Assembly (NCBI GenBank): GCA_963798705.1 | Contig: CAWCTW010000003.1 | Location: 660,876 to 724,875, forward strand | Direction: 5' to 3' | Source of the DNA: AC-56 sp963798705 | GTDB lineage: Bacteria; Actinomycetota; Thermoleophilia; Solirubrobacterales; 70-9 | DNA length: 64,000 bases | Part shown: piece by piece, positions 55,546 through 64,000 of the stretch | How positions within the stretch are numbered: position 1 is the stretch's first letter | Layout of the letters: each line of letters starts with the position of its first letter | The notes under the pieces: generated by a model | Databases searched by the model: none | Told to the model about the DNA's origin: nothing | The model's input: only the letters and a program-made list of their open reading frames with translations | Program-made: the position numbers and the translations under genes

Positions 55546-56108
55546 CGGATTCAGCTTGGCCATCCGCTGATAACACGCCGAGACTGTCACTGGGGCCACC
55601 CGACCGCTGGCTGAGGAGCTCACTCAGTCGCGCCGCAGTTCGAGCGGGAGTCCGATTTGATCGGCACGGTCGCGCTGAGGGATCTGCTCGGGACCCCGAC
55701 CCTTCGGACCCAGCGCAACGCGCGATCGAGCGCGAGTGAAGGCCCGACCGCTCGTGTCGACTCGCCGCGCCACGCTCCGGGCGAGACGCTACAGAGCAGC
55801 ACTGCGCCTTGGCCGCAGCGGCAGTGCTTGTCAAGGCCGGTTGAAAACGCACCCACTTCCGCCGGTTGAAAACGCACCCACCCCGGATGGGGTAGCCCGC
55901 CCGCGGAGCGAGCCGTAGGCGAGCGGAGCGGGCGGGCGTGAGGTCCTGAGAGCCGATCTGCGGCCCGGCGGTCGGTCCGCGAGAGCGCTGGGACGCGGCC
56001 GCATCAGCCGATCGCCGCCGATCCGGGCGGGCTCGCTGCCCAGCCGAGCCGCTGGGAGGCGATCTGCGGGCCTCGAACGAGGCGCCGCTGGTCATCCGTC
56101 GCGCCGAA

Positions 56109-56874
56109 TCAGCCGACGTCGTCCGGCGGCGGGGCGCCGAGGTCCTTGTCGCGAAGCCGGTAGCTGTCGCCCTTGAGGCTGAGGATCTCGGCGTGGTGGA
56201 CGAGCCGGTCGATCATCGCCGTCGCGGTCACCTCGTCGCCGAAGATCTCGCCCCAGGCCGAGAACGGCTTGTTGGAGGTGACGATCATCGAGGCGCGCTC
56301 ATAGCGCGCGGAGACGAGGCTGAACATCAGGTTCGCGGCCTCGGGGTCGAAGGGGATGTAGCCGACCTCGTCGACGACGATCAGCGGGACGAAGCAGAGG
56401 CGGCGCAGCTCGGCCTCGAGCTGCCCTGGCGCTTGGCCTCGCCGAGGCGGGCGACCCACTCGGTCGCGGTCGCGAAGGCGACCCGCTGGCCGGCGAGGCA
56501 GGCGCGGATCCCGATCGCGATCGCCAGGTGGGTCTTGCCGGTCCCCGGCGGGCCCAGCAGGACCACGTTCTCTTTGCGCGTGCAGGAAGTCGAGCTGGCC
56601 CAGGTGCTCGACCACGGTCTTCTTGACCGAGCGCTGGAAGGTGAAGTCGAACTCCTCGAGCGTCTTTCGGGCCGGGAAGCGCGCCGCCTTGATCCGGCTC
56701 TCGCCGCCGTGGGACTCGCGCGAGGCGACCTCGGTCGAGAGCACCGCCTCCAAGAAGCGCTCGTGCGACCACTCCTCCTCGCGGGCGCGCTCGGCGAGCT
56801 TCGGCGCCGCCCGGGCGGCCGCCGGCGCCTTCAGGCGTGCGGAACAGGTGGGCGAGCTCAGAGGTCTTGCTCAT
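56109..56874 (-). pseudogene. istB: IstB-like ATP-binding transposition protein (frameshifted)
   Basis: About 255 codons. Start MSKTSELAHLFR at 56874 overlaps the istA stop. The core reads RIKAARFPARKTLEEFDFTF, QRSVKKTVVEHLGQLDFL, then Walker A MVLLGPPGTGKTHLAIAIGI, FATATEWVARLGEAKRQG, Walker B FVPLIVVDEVGYIPFDPEAA and MIVTSNKPFSAWGEIFGDEV. The end HHAEILSLKGDSYRLRDKDL is typical. Several indels (near 56440, 56570, 56840) split it into three frames. IstB assembles with IstA on the IS ends and selects target DNA. Confidence 0.85.
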
Positions 56875-58103
56875 GCCGGGATCAGGCGCGTCATAGCGGG
56901 CCAGCGGGCGGACCTCGACCTCGGGCTCTCGCCGGCGTCGGCGGCGCTCGCCGCGCAGCTCGTCGAGCGTCGTGCTGGTGGGCGGGGTCGGTGAAGGTGA
57001 GCCCGCCGGCGAAGACGCGGCGGTGGCGGCAGGCGAGCTCGCCGGTGTCGAGGGCGACGCGGTGATCTCGCGCCTGGCCGGCGCGGACCTCGACCCGGCG
57101 GCCGACCAGGCGCGGGTCGAGCGAGTAGTCGTTGCGGTCGAAGCGCAGGTAGGGCTGGGGCGGGACGCGGGTGACCCAGCGCCGGTCGGTGTCGGGCATC
57201 GGCTCGGGCAGCGGCGCGCATCCGCTCGCGCTCTGCGGCGAGGCGCTCGGCAGACGACGGCGCGGGTGGTGCGGTGGGTGCGCGGCGTTGACGCGCTCGG
57301 CACCAGCGGTCGAGCTGGTCCTGGAAGTCGAGCTGGATTGGCGAAGCGCCGGCCGGCCTCGAAGTTGCCGTGCACGAAGCGGTGGGAGCGCTCGAGCGCG
57401 CCCTTGGCCTGGCAGTCGCCGGCGTCGAGGATGATCCAGCCGAGCGCCGAGCTGCCCGCAGAAGGCGGCGAAGGCGTCGGTCGGGCGACCGCGCCGGCGC
57501 GATCGCGCCCTCGCGGTCCCAGACCAGCTTCTCCGGCAGGGCGCCGAGCGCGCTCAGGCAGCGGCTCATCGCCCCAGGCGATGTCGGCGAAGCTCCTTGG
57601 AGAAGACCAGCGCGCCGGCGAAGGCGCGCGAGTAGGGCAGCTCGGCGGTGACGACGTAGCCGCGCGCGGGTCTGGCCGTGGCCGACCGGGATCTCGCGCT
57701 GCGGCTCGCAGAGGTCGAACTGGCAGAGCTCGCCGGGGCGGTAGACGGTGCGCTGGTGGGTGCGCGGCGGCGGCAGGTAGCGCGGGCGCAGCTCGCGCAG
57801 GTAGTCGTCGAGGATCGTCTTGCCGCCGTCGATAGCCCGCTCCTCGGCGATCTCCTCGCGGATGCGCACGCCCGAGAGCGTCGGCTCGTCGTCGAGCAGC
57901 TCGTGGATTCGCGGCATGTGAAGGGGTCGAGCTTGGAGGGCCGCTGGCGGCCGCGGCCCGTAGCGGGGCGGCTCGATCCGCGGCGACGCGCCCTGCGGAT
58001 CGTGTCGCGGTGCGGCGCCGGTGCGGCGAGCGATCTCGCTGGATCGAGACCTCCTCGACAGCGGCATCCGCCTGATCTCCGCCCACTGCTCCACCTCGAG
58101 CAC
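56871..58103 (-). pseudogene. istA: IstA transposase (frameshifted)
   Basis: From a GTG at 58103: VLEVEQWAEIRRM and a helix-turn-helix region SEIARRTG, then LLDDEPTLSGVRIREEIAEE. The DDE core reads GELCQFDLCEPQREIPVGHG (first Asp), LGALPEKLVWDREGAIAP (second Asp) and GDCQAKGALERSHRFVHGNF (Glu). The C-terminal part has PYLRFDRNDYSLDPRLVGRR and a basic tail. Full IstA is 400-500 residues; the pieces add up to about 410. At least eight indels, mostly in GC runs, break it. Overlaps istB by 4 nt (ATGA). Confidence 0.85.
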
Positions 58104-58299
58104 TCCTTCCTCCTCGCCTCGGTCGCTTGACCGAGCGAGGGTCGGTGCCGGCGGCCGGACGTGATCGCTACCCCCGCAAGGTGGGTGCGATTTCAACCGG
58201 CGACGGTGGGTGAGTATTCAGGCGGCGCCGACAGTGCTTCGCAGCGAGCGAGCTGCTGAAGTCAGCGTGGCTCTGACCCGCCCCTTCGTTGCCATGCAG

Positions 58300-58548
58300 T
58301 CAGCAGATCTCCGAACTGCGGATGGAAAGCCAAGAGATGGCGGCTCTGGTAGAGGAAATGGCAGACATCGAGACGGACCCTCGAGGAGGTGAAGTCAGAC
58401 CGTGAGAAGGACGCGGAATTCCGCAAGCGTGTCTTGGAAGCCTTCGGACACATGGAGCCCTTCTTGGAGGCAGTGAAGGCCACTGACGAACAGAGCAACC
58501 AGCGCCAACGCCGGCTGCCGTCAGGCAGAAAGCCCAACAAAATAGAGG
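58300..58548 (+). pseudogene. Coiled-coil protein remnant
   Basis: Frame QISELRMESQEMAALVEEMA, shifting by one base near 58380 to EEVKSDREKDAEFRKRVLEA, FGHMEPFLEAVKATDEQSNQ and ending PSGRKPNK. Heptad-like hydrophobic spacing suggests a coiled coil. The 5' part is interrupted by the IS21 element, whose right end is 70 bases upstream; the other side (before 55824) shows no clear counterpart. No family recognised. Confidence 0.4.
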
Positions 58549-58556
58549 CACTCCAT

Positions 58557-58585
58557 CTTTGAGATCACAATTTGTGATCTCAAAG
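58557..58585. promoter_or_regulatory. 29-base perfect palindrome, probable operator or terminator
   Basis: CTTTGAGATCACAA (58557-58570), one T, then TTGTGATCTCAAAG (58572-58585): fourteen perfect base pairs. It is AT-rich compared with the region, a feature of protein-binding operators for dimeric regulators or antitoxins. It lies between the coiled-coil remnant and the 3' end of the restriction-modification gene. A hairpin terminator is possible, but no U-tract follows on either strand. Confidence 0.55.
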
Positions 58586-58677
58586 CCATGAGGCATAGGT
58601 CGCCAGTCAGATGATGGTCTCGGCGCCTGAGGATGCGCTCGAGGCGCCTGCACGGGCTCGCCTGCATCCACGACGAC

Positions 58678-61570
58678 CTAGATGAATGAGACAGTCGGCT
58701 CCAAGCGAGACTGGGTGCGTGTCGTGTCGTCGAGGCCGGAATTACCCGGGCCTATCGGAGCGGTCGTGCCTTCGGCGGCTTCCTCAGCGATCGATTGATT
58801 GAGCGCGAGCAATTGCGCCAAGCGATCCTCATCGCCAGGGAACCCGTAGGCGGCCAACACCGCTTCGTCCAAGGCGTCGTGTAGATCCCGCAGCGGATTA
58901 CGGCCTTCCTCGCGCAGCGAGTCGTAGAGCTGGGCGAAGGCCATCCCGGCCTCGATGCGTTCATCTCGATATGCGATCAGCGCTTCGACGGCTGAGACAA
59001 CGCCGCCAACCGTCTCCATCGTCGGCGCTTGCGGCCAGGGGAAGGAGTCAAAGACGGTGTTGGGTGTGTAGCGCGGGTCACGTCGCATCGTCGAACAGCG
59101 AGCATCGAACCATGTCCATGGATCGACGACTGGAGAATCCCGAAGCTGTAGTCATCAGTGAAGGCGAAGACCTGCAACGCCGCGGCTGGACGAATCTCGG
59201 GCGAGACGTAGGCATAGATCGAGGGGCGGCCTTCGACGGCAACGATTGAGAGGGCGATGTAGCGCGGTAGCTGCTCGATCGCTTCGACCATGTCTGATCG
59301 CCGGTAGGCGAGCTGCCACCAGGTCTCGAGGAAACGTCGGTGATGCCAGTTCAACCGTCGATTCGGGTTGCGGCGCGAAGGCCTCCTCGTTACGTCTCTC
59401 CTCTTCCTCGGCGCGCCTCTTCGCACGGGCAGGACACGCTCCCGAACCCAGTTCAGCGCGCCCGGGCCATCTCTCCGGCGTCGACAAGTTCTCAGCCGGG
59501 ATGTCGATCACGAACCGGCCCGGTCGCCAGTCCGTTGAGTTCGTCGCCAGTAAGGAAAGGAAGAATCACTTCGACGCTGACCGGATCCCGGCGACTAGAG
59601 CTTGAGCCTGTTCGGTCGAGAGGTGAAGCCCTCGGTGTGGCCAGGCGTCTGGCCCTGGAAGCAGACCTTGGGCCGACGATTGACCTCGAGCTGGCCGCCT
59701 CGGCACATCAACTCGGGCGAGAGCGATCCGGTGATCTCCTGACTTCGAGCTTGACCGTGCCGTCGGCGATCCAGAGCACCTTCGGCGAGACATCGACGCC
59801 TTTGGCCCAGTTGACGATCGAAACCGTCAACCGTGGCGTCGCCGGACCAGGGCTGGCTCGAGACCGCGTCGTAGATCACCCCGCCGTTCTCGACGATGTA
59901 GTCGAGGCTCGCCTTGCGGGTGTCGGTCTGACGGATCGTGTTCGTGCCGACGAGTCCGGCCCGGCCGTCCTTCGGGCAGGAGGTCGTGGGTCTTTCGGAA
60001 CCAGTAGACGACGTAGTCCGAGACTCCACCAACGTCCGGGAACTCCTCAGCGAGTCAGGCGGCGTACGTCGGCGCCGCGCTCCTCGATGATCCGATCGCC
60101 GGCCGAGATAGGGCGGGTTGGAGATGCAGGCATCGAACTCTGGCCAATCGACTTCGAGGGCGTCCGCGGCGACTGATGTTCTCATCGAGGTCGTCGAGCG
60201 GCAGGACGTTCTGCTCGTCGCCGAGTTCGTCTGCGGCGAGCTTGCGGCCGAGCATCATCGTCACCTTGGCGATCTCGACCGCGAACTCGTTGATGTCGAT
60301 CCCGAAGAAGTGCCTGGTGCGAGACAAAGGCGAGCTGAATCGCCAGCCCCTGCACCGGCCCGGCGACGTCGGGCCTGGACTCTTCTCGCGAGCTCGTGCT
60401 CGAGTCGGCGCATCTCGCGGTAGGCGACATAGAGGAAGTTCCCGCAGCCGCAGGCCGGGTCGAGCACCTCGGTATTGAAGGAGATCATGTCTCGAGCCTG
60501 TCCGAGCTCGGCGATCGTCGTCGGCGGCATCGATGCGCTCGCTGCCAAGGCTCGAACGATCGTCGGACAGACGATCTTTTGGATGTCGGCCTCGCGAGGT
60601 GAAGTGGGCGCCGTAAGCATGGCGCTCGCCCTCTCCATGCTCTGCTCGAACAGCGTGCCGAAGATCGCCGGGCTGCACCTGCGACCAGTCGGGCTCGGCT
60701 CGCCGCTCTGCAGCAGCTCGAGTTCCTCGCGTTCGAGATCGAACCTGCGGGAGTCTCGCGGAAGAGGCCGCCGTTGAAGTAGGGCGTGCCCGCGATAGCG
60801 ACCAGCCGGCGTGTGCGCCTCGGTGTTCATCTCCTCGAAGAGTCCGAACACGAGGTCGTAGGCGCTCTCTGCCGCTCATCGAGTCCTCGATGGCCTCGGG
60901 TGAAGGCGTGGCGGGGGAGCAGGCCGATGTCCTCGGCGAACATGGCCATGACGCACTGGAGGACGAAGCGCTGGGCGCCGTCACGCTCGACCCCGCGCTT
61001 CGATCAGGGCGTTGAAGACATCGCGCGACCTGAGGCCGCGGATTCGCGCGTGACCTGCGACCAGATCGTTCTGGAAGATCGGGCTTCTCCTCGCGGGAGC
61101 ATGAGGAAGGCCAGCGCCTCCCAGCGCGCGGCAAGGTCTGCGACAGCGACCCGATCGACCGGCTCATCCATCTGGTGGTTCGAGGTCGTAAACCCAGAAC
61201 TCGTCGAAGTTGCAAAGGACGACGTAGCTGCGGCCGATCGGGGACCAGCCGTTCCCAGTAGTCGAAGGCTTGGCGGTAGTGCTTCGAAAGGTCAACGCCA
61301 GCCTTCTTCATCTCAACCAGGACGCGCGGCTTCCAGACTAGGTCAGCAAAGGAAATGCCGCCCTGATCCATCGTTTTGACCCGCTCTTCGTAGGTCGCTC
61401 CGGCCTCGATCACTCCAGCGTGACCAAAGGCCTGAAAGAGGCGGTCGAGGAAGACCTGAGCCTCGCCTTTCTCGTCGCCCTTCAGGTACTCGCGCCGGTA
61501 GCGGACAAATTCCGCCAGTCGTTCCTGGCGGGTGTCAAGGGAGGGTTCTCCGGCACCGTGCGGAGCCTAA
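58678..61570 (-). CDS. Type IIG restriction-modification enzyme, MmeI-like (heavily frameshifted)
   Basis: About 950 codons in minus-strand pieces. The N-terminus RQERLAEFVRYRREYLKGDE, FLDRLFQAFGHAGVIEAGAT then ISFADLVWKPRVLVEMKKAG carries a PD-(D/E)xK-like nuclease centre (D...ExK). The SAM domain has FGTLFEQSMERASAM-type helices, ILDPACGCGNFLYVAYREMR (motif I) and FDACISNPPYLGRR (motif IV, NPPY) near 60120. The C-terminal target-recognition and helical end includes VFDSFPWPQAPTMETVGGVV, GRNPLRDLHDALDEAVLAAY. This arrangement gives cleavage and N6-adenine methylation in one chain. No clear ATG; many indels. The controller-like gene lies directly upstream. Confidence 0.75.
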
Positions 61571-61600
61571 TCCGCGAGCGCGTCCGAGTAGGACCGATAG

Positions 61601-61840
61601 CTACCGGCGGCGCTTCTCGGCCCTGACAACGATCTCAGACGGCCTTGCTCCAAGAGCCTTCGAGATGGCGAGGATCGTGCTCCAGCTGGGGTTGCGAATT
61701 CCTCGCTCGACATCGGAGAGATAGGTCTGCTTCAGACCAGCGGTCTTCGCCAGCTGCTCCTGGGTGAGACGCCTGTCACGGCGCAGTTCGCGCACCGCCC
61801 GCCCAAGTGCCAGGTGGGCATCTGAGCGAGGCTCGGCCAC
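61601..61840 (-). CDS. XRE-family regulator, probable R-M controller (C) protein
   Basis: A 79-residue protein with a single lambda-repressor-like helix-turn-helix: LTQEQLAKTAGLKQTYLSDV then ERGIRNPSWSTILAISKALG. This ExGxxNPSxxTLxxxAxALG form is that of C proteins, small activators that delay restriction gene expression until methylation is complete. It starts at 61840 and ends about 30-50 nt before the R-M gene on the same strand. No other domain, so likely a dimeric DNA-binding protein. Intact frame. Confidence 0.85.
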   Translation of the reverse strand: MAEPRSDAHLALGRAVRELRRDRRLTQEQLAKTAGLKQTYLSDVERGIRNPSWSTILAISKALGARPSEIVVRAEKRRR

Positions 61841-62360
61841 GCCCGCACGCTATCTCCTCTAGGCGTGGACCTTCACTTTTCCGGCAACTTTTGCCGCCTT
61901 GCCTCATGAGTGAAGTTCCGCTGATCACGGCACCTAGTTCGCCGTGGCGCAGCGCCGGGCCCCGGTTGTGCGTATTCGTTACCTTGATCGTCGCCGCAGA
62001 GGCAGTGCTCACCGAAAGCAGCGGCCTGCGTATCGGTGCCTCAAACCCCTCGACCACATCAAGTGTTGCTGTCCCCCAGAAGGTCCGATGCTCCGACGGC
62101 TAGCCTGACCGTGGCGTCCGCTGCAGCGAGTCCCTCATTGGCCCGATTGAGCGCCGCGCCCACGCGAATGAACCGCGGGTGATAAGCGCATCACGATCAT
62201 GGCCCGCTTGGCTCAAGCAGAGTTACGTCCTGAGCGAGATACTTGGCGGCAGTTAGACCACATCGACTTGGTAGAGGAGGGAGCCGTCGTTCTGCGCGCA
62301 TTTGACAATCGTCCGGAAGACGACACGTAGCCAGCTCCAGACTCAGGGTTGGACCACGCT
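61841..62360. other. Intergenic region between divergent regulators
   Basis: About 520 bases between the XRE gene and the plus-strand nuclease-like gene. It should hold the promoter and operator of the R-M unit. I see no perfect C-box pair. Antisense frames are not gene-like. Confidence 0.35.
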
Positions 62361-62953
62361 ATGGATCGTGCGCTGCTAACCACCGAAGAAATCCTTGAGC
62401 TGGATCGCGCTTTGATCGAGGCGTTCCGCGCGCACCGTCGGCTGCGAAAGCGATATCCGGCGGCGCATCGGATTAAGTTCCCCTCTCTACCACCAGCCTC
62501 TAGTGAGTGCATCGTTGCTGCCGGAATCCAGAATCTTTTGGGTCGTGGGTGGATCGCGCTTCGACGGCGTCGAGCGACCTCCTTGCTGCTCGGCGCAAAG
62601 GACGCGTGCCCATTCACATCGAGGTGAAAGCAACAGCAGCTAGCCAGTTTCAGGAGCTAAAGGCCAAAGACTTGAAGGCGGACCTGCTCGTCTGGCTGGA
62701 CTTCGGCAGTAGGTATCAGGACGGCAGAGGGCCACTTATCGCATACTGCTTACGCCGACCCGCACGAGTGATACCTGCAGCTCGCCGATTGACCCTCCCG
62801 GTCTTCGTCTCGATCGCAAGCGAGGCAGGCTACGGGGCTTACCGCAGATGGTTCGAAGATCTCACCGACGTCTGGAAAGGTGTAAACGAAGGAACCGATG
62901 TGTACGAGGCGAGTGCTCACACCCGTCGGATTAAAGCTTCGCTCAGCTCTTGA
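62361..62953 (+). CDS. Possible PD-(D/E)XK-like nuclease (frameshifted)
   Basis: From ATG 62361: MDRALLTTEEILELDRALIE, RLRKRYPAAHRIKFPSLPPA, then SECIVAAGIQNLLGRGWIA and, after a shift near 62550, SSDLLAARRKGRVPIHIEVK, ATAASQFQELKAKDLKADLL, VWLDFGSRY. The DL...HIEVKATA pattern recalls the D-(x)n-ExK active site of PD-(D/E)XK nucleases; the assignment is tentative. About 197 residues. Converges with the HTH gene (tail overlap of 11 nt). Its closeness to the R-M genes suggests a defence role. Confidence 0.55.
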
Positions 62954-63281
62954 CCGCGTAGCCCTTGCCCTGCTTGCGGATCTCGCCCTTCTCGCGAAGC
63001 CGACGGGCAACCGGGTAAAGCTGTTGTGGGGAGACGCCGATGTCCTTGGCGATCTCGCTGACTGGGGCGCCGGGGTTCTTCTTGACGGCGACGAGAAACT
63101 GCTGCTGGCGCTGGCCCCGTGGAGCACGCCGAGTGTTGACCGGCGTGTGGTGCGGCGTCGCCGGTCGAGGGCTTGCGACCTCCAAGGTCGTGAGCGCATC
63201 CCTCAGCCGACGAGCCTCGTCCTCGAGCTCACGAAGACGCGCCTCTATGGTCTTGCGCGCCTGATCGACAACGTCCGTCAT
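62943..63281 (-). CDS. Winged-helix/HTH domain protein
   Basis: A 112-residue protein. The N-terminal part is a coiled helix, DVVDQARKTIEARLRELEDE. A proline/threonine-rich linker (PRPATPHHTPVNTRRAPRGQ) follows. The C-terminal HTH reads PVSEIAKDIGVSPQQLYPVA then RRLREKGEIRKQGKGYAVKS, a MarR/winged-helix-type DNA reader. Start ATG 63281 has AAAGGAGT seven bases upstream. It may regulate nearby nuclease genes, but no operator is visible. Confidence 0.7.
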   Translation of the reverse strand: MTDVVDQARKTIEARLRELEDEARRLRDALTTLEVASPRPATPHHTPVNTRRAPRGQRQQQFLVAVKKNPGAPVSEIAKDIGVSPQQLYPVARRLREKGEIRKQGKGYAVKS

Positions 63282-63459
63282 CGCTGACTCCTTTCGGTTG
63301 GGTGGACCCACTTGTATCAACCACCCCCGCTCTCACGAGAGCAAGGTCCCCTCACCGAGAGATGACATCAAGGCCTAGGTAGTCATTCGGTGCCGTCCTT
63401 CAACCTCATTCAACCCGTACCTCGCACGGAGGCGACGTTCAGGTGAGACTACGATCGCG

Positions 63460-63878
63460 TCACACCTGATTCTTCTGACGCCGCACTGCTTCGAGGTGGG
63501 AGGGGTTGACGCAGGCTCGGTTGCGACACAGATGGCCGACGTCGAAGCCCTCTGGGATCGGCCCGAACTGGCGCTCATAGGCGATCCGGTGCGCGTAGCA
63601 AGTCTTCCCGGCAACCGAGACGCACCCATAGCCGCGATCTACCTCGCCCCTGTCCACTCCCAGCAGGAGATCGTCTGCTTGATCTTGGCTTCGAAGCGCT
63701 GCTTGAGCCTTGCCTTCGCCTCGGGCTTCGAGCTCCGCGCCTCCCATGCAGCGTGGCAGATGGAGCACCAGCTCGCCGACCTTCCGATCACGAGTCGGGG
63801 CTCCGTCTGCCCACACCTGCCGCATAGCCTCGGCTGCAGCGCTTGGCGGGTTTCTTCAGACCGGGTAGTACCGCGCAA
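63460..63878 (-). CDS. HNH endonuclease with N-terminal zinc ribbon (frameshifted)
   Basis: About 140 codons. The zinc-binding knuckles CGRCGQTEP and WCSICHAAWE come first, then a basic helix (ARLKQRFEAKIKQTISCWEW). After a shift near 63640 the HNH core reads YGCVSVAGKTCYAHRIAYER, FGPIPEGFDVGHLCRNRACV, NPSHLEAVRRQKNQV, the H-x(n)-NP-SHL pattern of phage and mobile-element HNH nucleases (endonuclease_3-type). Typical role: site-specific nicking or prophage packaging. Position near the R-M genes suggests a defence or mobile-DNA zone. Confidence 0.75.
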
Positions 63879-64000
63879 CCTGTGGATACTCCTGGTGGTC
63901 CGGCCATTCGACCACGATCATGACTTCCCGGCCAATCAGGCTGCGGCTCGACGCTGATCTAGCAATACGTAATCTCTAACCAGCACAGGACATAACATAG

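Larger units (their letters stand above)
55829..58233 (-). mobile_element. IS21-family insertion sequence with target duplication
   Basis: The element is bounded by TGTC...GACA ends. Each end carries two nested copies of a 20-base repeat: CCGGTTGAAAACGCACCCAC at 55837-55856 and 55862-55881, and the inverse GTGGGTGCGATTTCAACCGG at 58181-58200 plus a degraded copy at 58206-58225. GTGCT flanks both sides (55824-55828 and 58234-58238), matching the 4-8 base duplications of IS21. Inside are istA then istB on the minus strand with an ATGA overlap. Both genes are frameshifted, probably by sequence errors. Confidence 0.85.

Noticed and set aside
56193..58086. Long plus- and minus-strand frames of 290-595 codons over the IS21 element
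   Set aside because: They are shadows or chimeras of frameshifted istA/istB. The catalytic motifs are found only by switching frames on the minus strand.
1..64000. CRISPR arrays, rRNA genes and complete tRNAs
   Set aside because: I found no regularly spaced direct repeats with spacers, no rRNA-like sequence and only one truncated tRNA.

Overview
The window is GC-rich DNA with dense genes, frequent GTG/TTG starts and 4-nt start/stop overlaps. It carries families that are typical of high-GC soil Actinomycetota: DUF1918 and DUF3303 proteins, many SnoaL-like paralogues beginning MSRENVE, and a WS/DGAT acyltransferase. By inference the best guess is a member of the Thermoleophilia (Solirubrobacterales-like). 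No rRNA or complete tRNA was found to confirm this.

Layout. 0-5.8 kb: a partial GNAT gene, a TSUP transporter, small conserved genes, an apparently intact IS256-family element and SnoaL paralogues. 6-9.9 kb: a secreted lipase-like hydrolase and a membrane-anchored repeat protein. 10-17.5 kb: an IS110 element, a tandem array of three SnoaL genes, and a graveyard of truncated genes with dispersed repeats. 17.5-22 kb: a Tat-exported M28 peptidase and a secreted GH94/GH36-like glycoside phosphorylase homologue. 22.5-30 kb: dienelactone hydrolase, then a lipid cluster (SDR, acyl-CoA synthetase, WS/DGAT, alpha/beta hydrolase, phasin) fitting neutral-lipid or polyester storage. 30-34 kb: small hypothetical genes and a truncated tRNA-Leu. 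34-55 kb: a molybdoenzyme island. Its minus-strand operon makes and inserts the molybdenum cofactor (moaA, coxD, coxE, xdhC, mocA). The divergent plus-strand genes supply an APC permease, a metallophosphoesterase, an M24 peptidase, the three subunits of a form-II CoxL-type Mo hydroxylase, RidA, two Lrp regulators, CoxG, a methylmalonate-semialdehyde-type dehydrogenase and a molybdate-binding HTH-Mop regulator. 55.8-58.2 kb: an IS21 element with a target duplication. 58.3-64 kb: a type IIG restriction-modification enzyme with an XRE controller protein, a PD-(D/E)XK-like nuclease and an HNH protein.

The Mo island looks like one catabolic unit: uptake by the permease, hydrolysis by M24/M20-type enzymes, hydroxylation by the Mo enzyme, imine clean-up by RidA, and aldehyde oxidation by the MmsA-like enzyme, with cofactor maturation encoded next door. 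The substrate is not evident from the sequence.

Caution: more than twenty otherwise well-conserved genes are broken by single-base indels, mostly at 35-38, 41-54 and 56-61 kb, while neighbouring genes of 1-2 kb are intact. Conserved motifs continue in the next frame, so I treat most of these as probable sequence or assembly errors and give each gene its reconstructed span.
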